From a virus: a stretch of 27,264 bases of DNA. Both the position numbers and the translations under genes were made by a program. A model generated the notes under the pieces. That model was not told the DNA's origin. It saw only the letters and a program-made list of their open reading frames with translations, and ran no database searches. The stretch is from the IMG/VR virus record IMGVR_UViG_3300042539_001642, positions 1 to 27,264 of that record. One strand, written 5' to 3'. This document shows positions 21,439 through 27,264 of this stretch, one piece after another (position 1 is the stretch's first letter; each line of letters starts with the position of its first letter).

Positions 21439-21684
21439 ATGAACAACGAGATGAATAACGAAGGACCAAAAACATTTGTTATTAATGATTTTAAAGCATT
21501 TCTTGAACATCTATCATTTTGGCATAACAAATCAGATGATGAGTGTATCGAATTAGCAACAAATGAATATGGTTTAGACGCCGAACAAGCATTGATGAAC
21601 ATGTTCGAAAGAGATTTTGTTACTGATATGAATAATAATATAATTGAAGAACTTAAAAATTTAAGAGACAATGAGGATGAATAA
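21439..21684 (+). CDS. Unknown small acidic protein, 81 residues
   Basis: The start is ATG 21439, downstream of the promoter; an upstream TTG at 21391 lies inside the promoter and cannot be used by that transcript. Helical and acidic (FLEHLSFWHNKSDDECIELA, then ALMNMFERDFVTDMNN). Not recognised. The first 20 bases (atgaacaacgagatgaataa) recur exactly at 22324, where another gene of this block begins, pointing to duplication in the region. Confidence 0.6.
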   Translation: MNNEMNNEGPKTFVINDFKAFLEHLSFWHNKSDDECIELATNEYGLDAEQALMNMFERDFVTDMNNNIIEELKNLRDNEDE

Positions 21685-22168
21685 ACAACAACAAGAATTA
21701 TTGGATGAGGCTTACGAGAATTACACGAAAACTTTGGTAGGTTCTATTACTTTCTCGGAAAGAGAAAAAAATTTCAAATCAAATGGGGTTGAATTTAACT
21801 CAGGTTATCCAAATTATACCCACTATACACAAGAAGAATTCATCAATAAATGTAAAACTGAGGATGCACTATCCTTAAAGTGGAGAGAAGAATATAGAAA
21901 CCTCCAATATGGCTCCAAAGAAGAAATAGAACACTTAAGTAAACATTATACACCCGATACAGAGTTCTCCCAAAGGTGGGGGTTGAAGATTGAGGAACGA
22001 GAGTTGAATTTGGAAGAAAGAGCAAAATGGTTACAAGATAATAAAGGATACGACTTATTGGTTGGTAATTTAGACCACGACCATATAAGAGAAGTTGTTG
22101 AAGAAGAAGCACCAACCAAACTAATCACAATAACATACAACGATAAAACAATAGAAAGTTATGGATAA
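21677..22168 (+). CDS. Paralogue A of a small phage-type protein family
   Basis: 163 residues. The start ATG 21677 is chosen because paralogue B (22336) begins at the same place relative to the upstream stop: in both, GATGAATAA ends one gene and starts the next. Shared blocks with B are QQELLDEAYENY at the start, FSQRWGLKIEERELNLEER in the middle and PTKLITITYNDKTIESY at the end. A further block, TQEEFINKCKTEDA, resembles a segment of the thymidylate synthase C-terminal piece. Function unknown. Confidence 0.65.
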   Translation: MNKQQQELLDEAYENYTKTLVGSITFSEREKNFKSNGVEFNSGYPNYTHYTQEEFINKCKTEDALSLKWREEYRNLQYGSKEEIEHLSKHYTPDTEFSQRWGLKIEERELNLEERAKWLQDNKGYDLLVGNLDHDHIREVVEEEAPTKLITITYNDKTIESYG

Positions 22169-22343
22169 GTTAGAATTGAATATATCACCTGAATATTCAG
22201 GTTGGATAGCAGATTTATTGGTCAGAGGTCTAATGGAACATGAGACAAGTTACGGTGATATGATACCAGTCCCCGATGAAGTGGTTAGTTTTATCAAAGA
22301 ATTCTATGAAAATAAACACGAAAATGAACAACGAGATGAATAA
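22161..22343 (+). CDS. Unknown small protein, 60 residues
   Basis: Not recognised. It begins MDKLELNISPEYSGWIADLL and ends with an acidic helix (FIKEFYENKHENEQRDE). It sits between the two paralogues with 8-base overlaps at both ends. Its start context, AATAGAAAGTTATG, recurs before other genes of this block. Confidence 0.55.
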   Translation: MDKLELNISPEYSGWIADLLVRGLMEHETSYGDMIPVPDEVVSFIKEFYENKHENEQRDE

Positions 22344-22707
22344 AGAACAACAAGAATTATTGGATGATGCGTATAATGATTATTGTAGTTCTTTTAGTGA
22401 TTCTATTATAGAACCAAACACAAAAGAATTGTTCATCGAGAAATGTAAACATAATGTAGAGTACTCCATAAGGTGGGGATTAAAGATTGAAGAACGAGAG
22501 TTGAGTTTGGAAGAGAGGTATGGGTTATCAAGAGTAAATGGGATATCCCCCAAATACTCATTTGAAATAGAGGATGGTAAACCAACCCCAAATAAGATGA
22601 GTGAAAGTGAGTGGTATGATAATCACAACATTCCAACCAAACTAATCACAATAACATACAACGATAAAAGGATAGAAAGTTATGAAGGGAATATTAACAA
22701 GGAATGA
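22336..22707 (+). CDS. Paralogue B of a small phage-type protein family
   Basis: 123 residues from ATG 22336; ATG 22324 (MNNE before MNKE) is an alternative. It has the same three blocks as paralogue A (MNKEQQELLDDAYNDY, YSIRWGLKIEERELSLEER, PTKLITITYNDKRIESY) but lacks the ~50-residue middle part with TQEEFINKCK. It has lost A's final stop, so its tail runs on as EGNINKE and overlaps the next gene by 26 bases. A and B most likely arose by duplication. Confidence 0.65.
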   Translation: MNKEQQELLDDAYNDYCSSFSDSIIEPNTKELFIEKCKHNVEYSIRWGLKIEERELSLEERYGLSRVNGISPKYSFEIEDGKPTPNKMSESEWYDNHNIPTKLITITYNDKRIESYEGNINKE

Positions 22708-23257
22708 AGATGGTATTTGGATGGTAAAATGGTCTGATTTACATTCATTCGGTCACGGAACGCATTGGTCTTATACAGAACTATCTAATGATAGTAATTC
22801 AATCAAGTACATTAAAGATGGTGAAATTAAATATAACGTACTTAAAGAAGGTTTGGAAGTTGATTTCGAAATTATAACATCAGGATACGATAGGGTAAAC
22901 TTTACACCAAATAATTCAGCTAAACTTATATTCCCAGAAGTTGATATTTTTGAAAAAGAAGGTTATATTAAAGAGTATGTTAAAGAAGGTGGTGTCCTAT
23001 GGTCAATATACAAAATATCAACTATTAGTGATGGTGGTACAATTATGTTAATAAGACCACCACAAAGTAAATTAAACCCAATTTATATTCATAAAGATTA
23101 TTGGACATTACATGATGGTTATCCAACAACGGATGAAAATCTAATAACTAATACAAATGAACAATATTACATAATAGATAGGTTACAAAAATATAAAAGA
23201 GATTGTGAATTTAATTTACGACAAATTAAAGATATTATAGAAAAAATAAAGCTATGA
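22682..23257 (+). CDS. Unknown protein, 191 residues
   Basis: Not recognised. Its N-terminal half is strand-rich (MKGILTRNEDGIWMVKWSDL, then VDFEIITSGYDRVNF), reminiscent of small beta-barrel phage proteins. The end is a helix (QKYKRDCEFNLRQIKDIIEK). No signal or membrane segment. It overlaps paralogue B by 26 bases and the next gene by ATGA. Confidence 0.6.
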   Translation: MKGILTRNEDGIWMVKWSDLHSFGHGTHWSYTELSNDSNSIKYIKDGEIKYNVLKEGLEVDFEIITSGYDRVNFTPNNSAKLIFPEVDIFEKEGYIKEYVKEGGVLWSIYKISTISDGGTIMLIRPPQSKLNPIYIHKDYWTLHDGYPTTDENLITNTNEQYYIIDRLQKYKRDCEFNLRQIKDIIEKIKL

Positions 23258-23544
23258 ATAAAGAAATTGACATAACACTAGTGGATAAAATAGTCGCTGA
23301 TACAAGGAGAGTTTGTGAGATACGATTTGATTGTATGGTGACAATGCATGATGTTGCATATAAGAAATACAAGGGAATGTGGGGACAAGAAAAACAATCC
23401 AAAACACCTCAATGGTTTAAAGCCAATCATATTCTAACATTAGAAACGGTTAAACATGCCGACCCATACGAGTTGGGAATGAGAATTAAAGAAATGTTTC
23501 ATCAATTAGAAAAAACAATAGAAAGTTATGAACAACCTAGATAA
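23254..23544 (+). CDS. Unknown protein, 96 residues
   Basis: Not recognised. It is mixed and helical ([20 protein letters not shown], then [20 protein letters not shown]). Its last codons, TIESYEQPR, come from the same DNA word (aacaatagaaagttatg) that ends paralogue A, and this word also provides the start context of thymidylate synthase, which it overlaps by 17 bases. Confidence 0.55.
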   Translation: MNKEIDITLVDKIVADTRRVCEIRFDCMVTMHDVAYKKYKGMWGQEKQSKTPQWFKANHILTLETVKHADPYELGMRIKEMFHQLEKTIESYEQPR

Positions 23545-23848
23545 ACAATACCAAGCACTCCTACAAGACATACTTGATAATGGAGTAGAAAAGAAAGACA
23601 GAACAGGTACGGGGACTCTATCAGTATTCGGTAGACAAATCCGTCATTCTATGAAAGATGGTTTCCCACTTTTAACTACCAAAAAAATGTATTTCAAAGG
23701 AATTGTAACTGAATTGTTATGGTTCTTGCGAGGTGATACATCAATAGAATATCTTTTAGAAAACGATTGCAATATCTGGACAGGAGACGCTTATCAATCT
23801 TACTTGAAAGAATGTGAAAAATTAAAAAAAGATGATGAAAAAATGTAA
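23528..23848 (+). CDS. thyA: Thymidylate synthase, N-terminal piece
   Basis: 106 residues. They cover the first third of ThyA, which methylates dUMP to dTMP with methylene-tetrahydrofolate. It contains the phosphate-binding [12 protein letters not shown] (the Arg21 equivalent), the folate-side [20 protein letters not shown] (the Glu58 equivalent) and NIWTGDAY (the Trp80 equivalent). The coding sequence then ends KLKKDDEKM at a TAA, where an intact Bacteroidota enzyme would continue. A homing endonuclease gene follows after 38 bases, and the rest of the enzyme is encoded at 24596-25447. No catalytic residue is lost, so the two pieces could assemble. Confidence 0.92.
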   Translation: MNNLDKQYQALLQDILDNGVEKKDRTGTGTLSVFGRQIRHSMKDGFPLLTTKKMYFKGIVTELLWFLRGDTSIEYLLENDCNIWTGDAYQSYLKECEKLKKDDEKM

Positions 23849-23886
23849 TTTTTATATCCATCACCATATTTATAATAAAAAAGAAT

Positions 23887-24609
23887 ATGGAAACAAAATA
23901 CTATTTGTATATTAAAACAAGTCCAATTGGTTTAAAATATCTTGGTAAAACAACTAAAAATCCTTTCACCTACTTAGGTAGTGGTAAAATTTGGAAACAA
24001 CATATTAAAAAACATAATTTAACTATTAACGATATTAAAACAGAAGTTGTGTTCGAAACAAATGATGTTAATAAATTAATTGAAAAAGGTTTGGAATTAA
24101 GTGCGTTATACAATGTTGTTAAATCAAAAGAGTGGGCTAATTTAAGAGAAGAGGCTGGTGATGGTGGTGATACTAGTAATTTTATTAATTTTACAAACCC
24201 AGTTTTTCACAATTCAGAAAGAAGTAAACATCTAAATGAGTGGTTAAAAAATGTGAGTGAAGATGAAATGAAACAAATTTTAAGAGAAAGGATTGCAAAA
24301 GTTGATTTTAATGAGAGGGATAAAAAAACAAAAGAAAATACAGATTGGGAAAGTTGGAGGGAATCTATTAAAAATAGAAAAACTGACTATACCAAATTCT
24401 TAGGTAAGGTTCACGAAAAAAATAAAAAACCAGTGCTACAATTTGATTTAGATGATAATTTTATACAAGAATTTGATAGTGCATCGTCAGCGGCTAAATC
24501 GTTAGGTTGTAGTAATGGTGGTAATATAACAAATTGTTGTAAAAGTAGATGTAAATCTACTTTAGGATTTAAATGGAAATATAAAAACATAGAAAATGAA
24601 AGCAAATAA
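23887..24609 (+). CDS. GIY-YIG homing endonuclease with NUMOD1 DNA-binding domain
   Basis: 240 residues. The GIY-YIG nuclease domain is at the N-terminus: YYLYIKTSPIGLKYLGKTT (the GIY and YIG strands as YLYIK and KYLGK), then GSGKIWKQHIKKHN. The acidic residue expected for metal binding is probably Glu66 or Glu70. The middle is a charged linker. The C-terminal ~50 residues (VLQFDLDDNFIQEFDSASSA, then AKSLGCSNGGNITNCC) fit a NUMOD1/IENR1 DNA-binding repeat. It lies inside the thymidylate synthase gene, 38 bases after the first piece and overlapping the second by 14. A TATTTATAAT-containing leader precedes it. Such enzymes cut copies of the gene that lack the insertion. Confidence 0.9.
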   Translation: METKYYLYIKTSPIGLKYLGKTTKNPFTYLGSGKIWKQHIKKHNLTINDIKTEVVFETNDVNKLIEKGLELSALYNVVKSKEWANLREEAGDGGDTSNFINFTNPVFHNSERSKHLNEWLKNVSEDEMKQILRERIAKVDFNERDKKTKENTDWESWRESIKNRKTDYTKFLGKVHEKNKKPVLQFDLDDNFIQEFDSASSAAKSLGCSNGGNITNCCKSRCKSTLGFKWKYKNIENESK

Positions 24610-25447
24610 AAATGATTTACACGAAAGTGGTCGTCCACTCTCACAAGAAGAATTCATCGACAAAATCAAAACAGATGATGAGTTTGCTAAGAAGTGGGGT
24701 GAATTAGGACCAATTTATGGTAAACAGTGGAGAGAATGGAAAACCGAAGTTGCTATTCCAACAACATTAAAAATTGATGATGGTGATGATATTGAACCCT
24801 TATATGTAAAAGGAACACAGTATATTGACCAAATCCAAAACCTAATCAACGACCTTAAAACAAACCCAGACTCAAGACGATTAATGGTTAATGCTTGGAA
24901 TGTAGGTGAATTAGACCAAATGGTTCTTCCACCTTGTCATTATGGATTTCAAGTTTATACAAGAGAGTTGAGTGATGAGGAAAGATTAGATTGGATGAAA
25001 CAAAATAGGTCTAAAACGGTTTTACCAATGAGAGACCCTAGTGTTGAGTTTTCTATGGATGAGTTTTTTAGACCTTATGGTGTACCTAAACGAGCAATCT
25101 CTTTAATGTTCAACATGAGAAGTACAGATGTCCCATTGGGATTGCCTTTTAATTTAGCAAGTTATGGGTTACTATTAGAAATCATCGCAAAGGGGGTTAA
25201 TATGGTGCCTGATGAACTTATAGGTAATTTAGGAGATACACACATCTACTTAAATCAAATTGAAGGTATTAAAGAACAATTGACAAGAGAACCATATCAA
25301 TTACCCACTTTAAAACATATGAAAACAGATGAGTTCTTTAAATTTTTGAGTGAAGATTTAAGTTTGATTACACATTTGGATAGTAGTGATTTTACCTTAG
25401 AAAACTACCAATCACACCCATCAATTAAATTACCTTTATCAAATTAA
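24596..25447 (+). CDS. thyA: Thymidylate synthase, C-terminal piece with its own start
   Basis: 283 residues. An in-frame TAG at 24590-24592 shows translation cannot run in from upstream; ATG 24596, inside the endonuclease end, is the start. It carries the rest of the enzyme: LGPIYGKQWREW, the Arg pair in DSRRLMVNAWN (94-95), the catalytic Cys114 in LPPCHYGFQ, then FNMRSTDVPLGLPFNLASYG and GDTHIYLNQ. The segment between FQVYTREL and PKRAISL, and the EEFIDKIKTDDEFAKKWG lead-in, are the inserts usual in Bacteroidota ThyA, here somewhat enlarged. All active-site groups of this half are intact. Confidence 0.93.
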   Translation: MKANKNDLHESGRPLSQEEFIDKIKTDDEFAKKWGELGPIYGKQWREWKTEVAIPTTLKIDDGDDIEPLYVKGTQYIDQIQNLINDLKTNPDSRRLMVNAWNVGELDQMVLPPCHYGFQVYTRELSDEERLDWMKQNRSKTVLPMRDPSVEFSMDEFFRPYGVPKRAISLMFNMRSTDVPLGLPFNLASYGLLLEIIAKGVNMVPDELIGNLGDTHIYLNQIEGIKEQLTREPYQLPTLKHMKTDEFFKFLSEDLSLITHLDSSDFTLENYQSHPSIKLPLSN

Positions 25448-25450
25448 GTT

Positions 25451-26203
25451 ATGAGCGAAGAAAGATACACTTTAAAACAGGCCGAAGAAAAATTTGGAAA
25501 AGCAAGAAAAATATTTGACATCCAAATTGGGGATAAATTATATACTGTTTATTCTATTGAAGGTTATGAACATGAGTTGGGAAAATGGAATGGTTGTCCT
25601 ACAACTTGGTGGTTGGATTATTCGATTTACCATACAGAAGGAGATGATGAACAACCAACTGTAAGAGAACTTATTCCTTACATTGACAAAGGAGTTCATC
25701 GTGTTTGTTGGGGAGTTGATTACCAACAACACAATTCAACAAAGTACAAGTGGGATGGATGGGATATCAGAAGTGGTGGGATTTGTAAGATAACCGCCAA
25801 TGGAAAACCTGTTTATAAGTTTCATTATAGAGATTTAAATGGAGCTTTAGCGGCCGCAAGTTGTAAGATTGATGAAATGATGTATCATCCTTTTGATTTT
25901 ATAAATCCTGAAAATGAAATAGGTAGAAAAATATGGTACCATGGTTTGCCAGCTAAAGTCTTATTGGGATACGAAGTTGGTGAAATAAGAATTGAGCCTG
26001 ATTATTCTTACTTATCAAAAGAAAATTGGTGGGATGAATTAGAAAGAAGAAAAACAAAAATTGAAAATACGAACCAAATAACAGAGGACGATGACGATAA
26101 ACTAATTGATAAGGAACATTTTGAAGAAACCAAGGATTATGGGATTATCAATCACGGAAGCGTTTTTTACGATGGAATGATTAACTGGTTTAGAAAAGAT
26201 TAA
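25451..26203 (+). CDS. Unknown protein, 250 residues
   Basis: Not recognised. It is rich in Trp and Tyr (CPTTWWLDYSIYHTEGDD, then RVCWGVDYQQHNSTKYKWDG), with a globular first 200 residues and a tail containing DDDDKLIDKEHFEETKDYG. No signal peptide or membrane helix. It starts three bases after the thymidylate synthase stop, in the AAGTTATG context seen at other starts in this block. Confidence 0.6.
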   Translation: MSEERYTLKQAEEKFGKARKIFDIQIGDKLYTVYSIEGYEHELGKWNGCPTTWWLDYSIYHTEGDDEQPTVRELIPYIDKGVHRVCWGVDYQQHNSTKYKWDGWDIRSGGICKITANGKPVYKFHYRDLNGALAAASCKIDEMMYHPFDFINPENEIGRKIWYHGLPAKVLLGYEVGEIRIEPDYSYLSKENWWDELERRKTKIENTNQITEDDDDKLIDKEHFEETKDYGIINHGSVFYDGMINWFRKD

Positions 26204-26205
26204 AT

Positions 26206-26234
26206 TAGGAGAGTAATACATTTAAAAATTAAAA
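26206..26234 (+). repeat. 29-bp direct repeat, copy 1
   Basis: Twenty-nine bases starting TAGGAGAGTAATACATTT are identical to 26729-26757. Copy 1 lies just after the stop of the 250-residue gene and forms the leader of the next gene. A 15-base part (ATTTAAAAATTAAAA) also occurs at 26454-26468 before the middle gene. Confidence 0.9.
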
Positions 26235-26243
26235 TTAAAAAAT

Positions 26244-26459
26244 ATGAAAAGATTCATGGGAATGATGCCTTCAAATGAAGTAGAAATCATCAAGAGTATA
26301 AAAGACAAGGACGGGAAGGAAATTACAATCGAATCGGGAAAAAATGGATGGACGATTCTTTACGCAGATTCATCATCCCACTATCAAGATGTAGAATCAA
26401 CCGCCGAAGAGAATTTTAACAGGGCGTTGGAAAGATTAAAATCACACGGGTTGATTTAA
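26244..26459 (+). CDS. Unknown small protein, 71 residues
   Basis: Not recognised. It starts MKRFMGMMPSNEVEIIKSIK, has strands around KEITIESGKNGWTILYAD and ends in a helix, AEENFNRALERLKSHGLI. It lies between the two copies of the 29-bp repeat. The start has the A-rich leader aaattaaaaaatatg. Confidence 0.6.
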   Translation: MKRFMGMMPSNEVEIIKSIKDKDGKEITIESGKNGWTILYADSSSHYQDVESTAEENFNRALERLKSHGLI

Positions 26460-26469
26460 AAATTAAAAA

Positions 26470-26739
26470 ATGGAAAAATATTACATCAATGTTAAAATTT
26501 CTGGCGGAAAATCAGAAATTAGTGAAATTCTAAATCTTTTTGCTAAGATACAATATCTTGGAAATGTCGGTGCGACCCGCACAATTCCGGTCGTTGTTGA
26601 TGGGGATGGGTCAGGTCAGCTACGATTTGAAACTCTTGAAACAGACAACAATATAATTGACAACTTTGAATTAGAAAATTTCAAAAGTCAAGTTGACTCA
26701 GGCATAGATAAACTAGATGACCATTGGATAGGAGAGTAA
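26470..26739 (+). CDS. Unknown small protein, 89 residues
   Basis: Not recognised. It has an alternating strand-helix-strand pattern (YYINVKISGGKSEISEILNL, then GATRTIPVVVDGDGSGQLRF) that could be a small ferredoxin-like fold. It begins ten bases after the previous stop. Its last codons and stop (WIGE, tggataggagagtaa) are part of the second copy of the 29-bp repeat. Confidence 0.6.
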   Translation: MEKYYINVKISGGKSEISEILNLFAKIQYLGNVGATRTIPVVVDGDGSGQLRFETLETDNNIIDNFELENFKSQVDSGIDKLDDHWIGE

Positions 26740-26757
26740 TACATTTAAAAATTAAAA
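26729..26757 (+). repeat. 29-bp direct repeat, copy 2
   Basis: Identical to 26206-26234. It covers the stop of the 89-residue gene and the leader of the last gene, so the two copies enclose exactly two small genes. Confidence 0.9.
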
Positions 26758-26768
26758 ATAAAAAAAAT

Positions 26769-27264
26769 ATGAGTTTAACAAATTACGCAAAAACAGAATT
26801 ACAGGCAGCCGGTTACTTTGATGAAGATTCCGATTACGGAGGTTTAATTGGAGAGGCTGTAATGGAACTTATTGAAGTGTTCTCTAAACAAGGACACTCG
26901 GGTATGTCTGCTCCATATGTTGCTTCAATCTTTAACAAACTTGCCAACTTTGAACCTTTACTACCTATTACAGGTGAAGATGAAGAATGGGGAGATGTTA
27001 AGGATTTGGGGGATGGAAAACCTTGGTATCAAAACAAACGATGTTCTGGATTATTTAAAGATGGAAAGGATGGAAAACCCTACTACATAGACGCAATTAT
27101 TAAAAGAGACCAAAAGGGGATTTGTTGGAGTGGAATGGCGTGGTTAAATGAAGAAGATTACAAATCAGGCGATAGAAGTAAAATGGTTGGAAAGAAGGGG
27201 TATGTTAAATCATTTCCTTTTGTTCCTAAAACATTTTACATTGATGTTAAGGATGTTGAGGTAG
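26769..27264 (+). CDS. Conserved phage protein of unknown function, cut by the window end
   Basis: The frame from ATG 26769 stays open to the last base (165 codons so far, no stop), so the gene continues outside. The N-terminal part, GGLIGEAVMELIEVFSKQGH followed by SGMSAPYVASIFNKLANFEP, then LPITGEDEEWGDV, and the late FPFVPKTFYIDV, fit a protein family I remember as widespread in tailed phages of many hosts, with no assigned function. No catalytic motif is evident. The A-rich leader comes from the second 29-bp repeat. Confidence 0.8.
   Translation, partial: MSLTNYAKTELQAAGYFDEDSDYGGLIGEAVMELIEVFSKQGHSGMSAPYVASIFNKLANFEPLLPITGEDEEWGDVKDLGDGKPWYQNKRCSGLFKDGKDGKPYYIDAIIKRDQKGICWSGMAWLNEEDYKSGDRSKMVGKKGYVKSFPFVPKTFYIDVKDVEV

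Noticed and set aside
21328-22140. Minus-strand frames opposite the small-gene block
   Set aside because: They are shadows of overlapping plus-strand genes that follow a strong promoter and are linked by start-stop overlaps.
23800-24660. Group I intron in thymidylate synthase
   Set aside because: There are only 38 bases before and none after the endonuclease coding sequence, and the second piece has its own ATG with an upstream in-frame stop. No P3-P7-like core was seen. A very unusual intron overlapping the coding sequence cannot be fully excluded.
23528-25447. Intein in thymidylate synthase
   Set aside because: The three coding parts are separated by stop codons and lie in different frames, and no intein splicing blocks are visible.
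1-27264. tRNA genes or attachment sites
   Set aside because: I scanned by eye for T-loop (GGTTCGAATCC-like) words and acceptor pairing and saw none outside coding sequence. A covariance-model search was not possible here, so this is not proof of absence.

Overview
The window looks like part of a large, AT-rich, tightly packed tailed-phage genome (or a phage contig from a metagenome) that infects a member of the Bacteroidota, probably Flavobacteriia. The phage evidence is the run of small genes overlapping by 1-30 bases (ATGA and TAATG junctions), a phage-size RpoD-like sigma factor, DNA methyltransferases, a thymidylate synthase split by a homing endonuclease, and many small conserved phage-type unknowns. 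The Bacteroidota evidence is start sites with A-rich leaders and no clear Shine-Dalgarno, promoters resembling TTTG-N19-TATATTTG, a type II glutamine synthetase, a Bacteroidota-type thymidylate synthase, and a small histone H1 (Hc1)-like protein. No terminase, portal, capsid or polymerase gene lies in the window, so the phage cannot be classified further.

Region 1 (1-8.1 kb, plus strand): the tail of a gene with a DUF6576-like end; a sigma factor; a small anchored coiled-coil protein; a four-helix membrane protein with a long Val/Glu/Pro repeat, which appears to be extended by a -1 ribosomal frameshift; an amidase-like protein that has lost its zinc ligands; a row of acidic proteins (one with a ParB-like domain) that may be virion or head-core proteins; then a cluster of very small genes including an Hc1-like DNA-binding protein. 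Two minus-strand genes (8.1-8.9 kb) meet this block head-on.

Region 2 (9.0-10.9 kb, plus): a D12-class adenine methyltransferase, a small unknown, a thioredoxin and a glutaredoxin-like protein.

Region 3 (17.1-10.9 kb, minus): a seven-gene surface-sugar operon. In transcription order it holds a double-domain glycosyltransferase, a DegT-type sugar aminotransferase, a left-handed beta-helix acyltransferase, a glycosyltransferase, a phytanoyl-CoA-dioxygenase-like Fe/2-oxoglutarate enzyme, an SDR oxidoreductase and another glycosyltransferase. It probably makes or modifies a glycan on the virion or the host surface. Upstream on the same strand are a ribbon-helix-helix protein and a small Cys-motif protein followed by an intrinsic terminator.

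Region 4 (17.7-21.4 kb, mostly plus): a DPPF methyltransferase, a convergent DUF192 protein, three small genes, a complete type II glutamine synthetase, two small genes and a HAD-fold phosphatase.

Region 5 (21.4-27.3 kb, plus): a strong Bacteroidota-type promoter starts a run of small unknown genes, two of them paralogues. It leads into a gene-in-pieces thymidylate synthase: the N-terminal part, a GIY-YIG/NUMOD1 endonuclease, then the C-terminal part with its own start codon. After that come more small unknowns, two of them enclosed by a 29-bp direct repeat, and a widely conserved phage protein cut by the window edge. Thioredoxin, glutaredoxin, thymidylate synthase and glutamine synthetase together suggest that the phage reprograms nucleotide and nitrogen metabolism. 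No stretch longer than 300 bases lacks a plausible gene.
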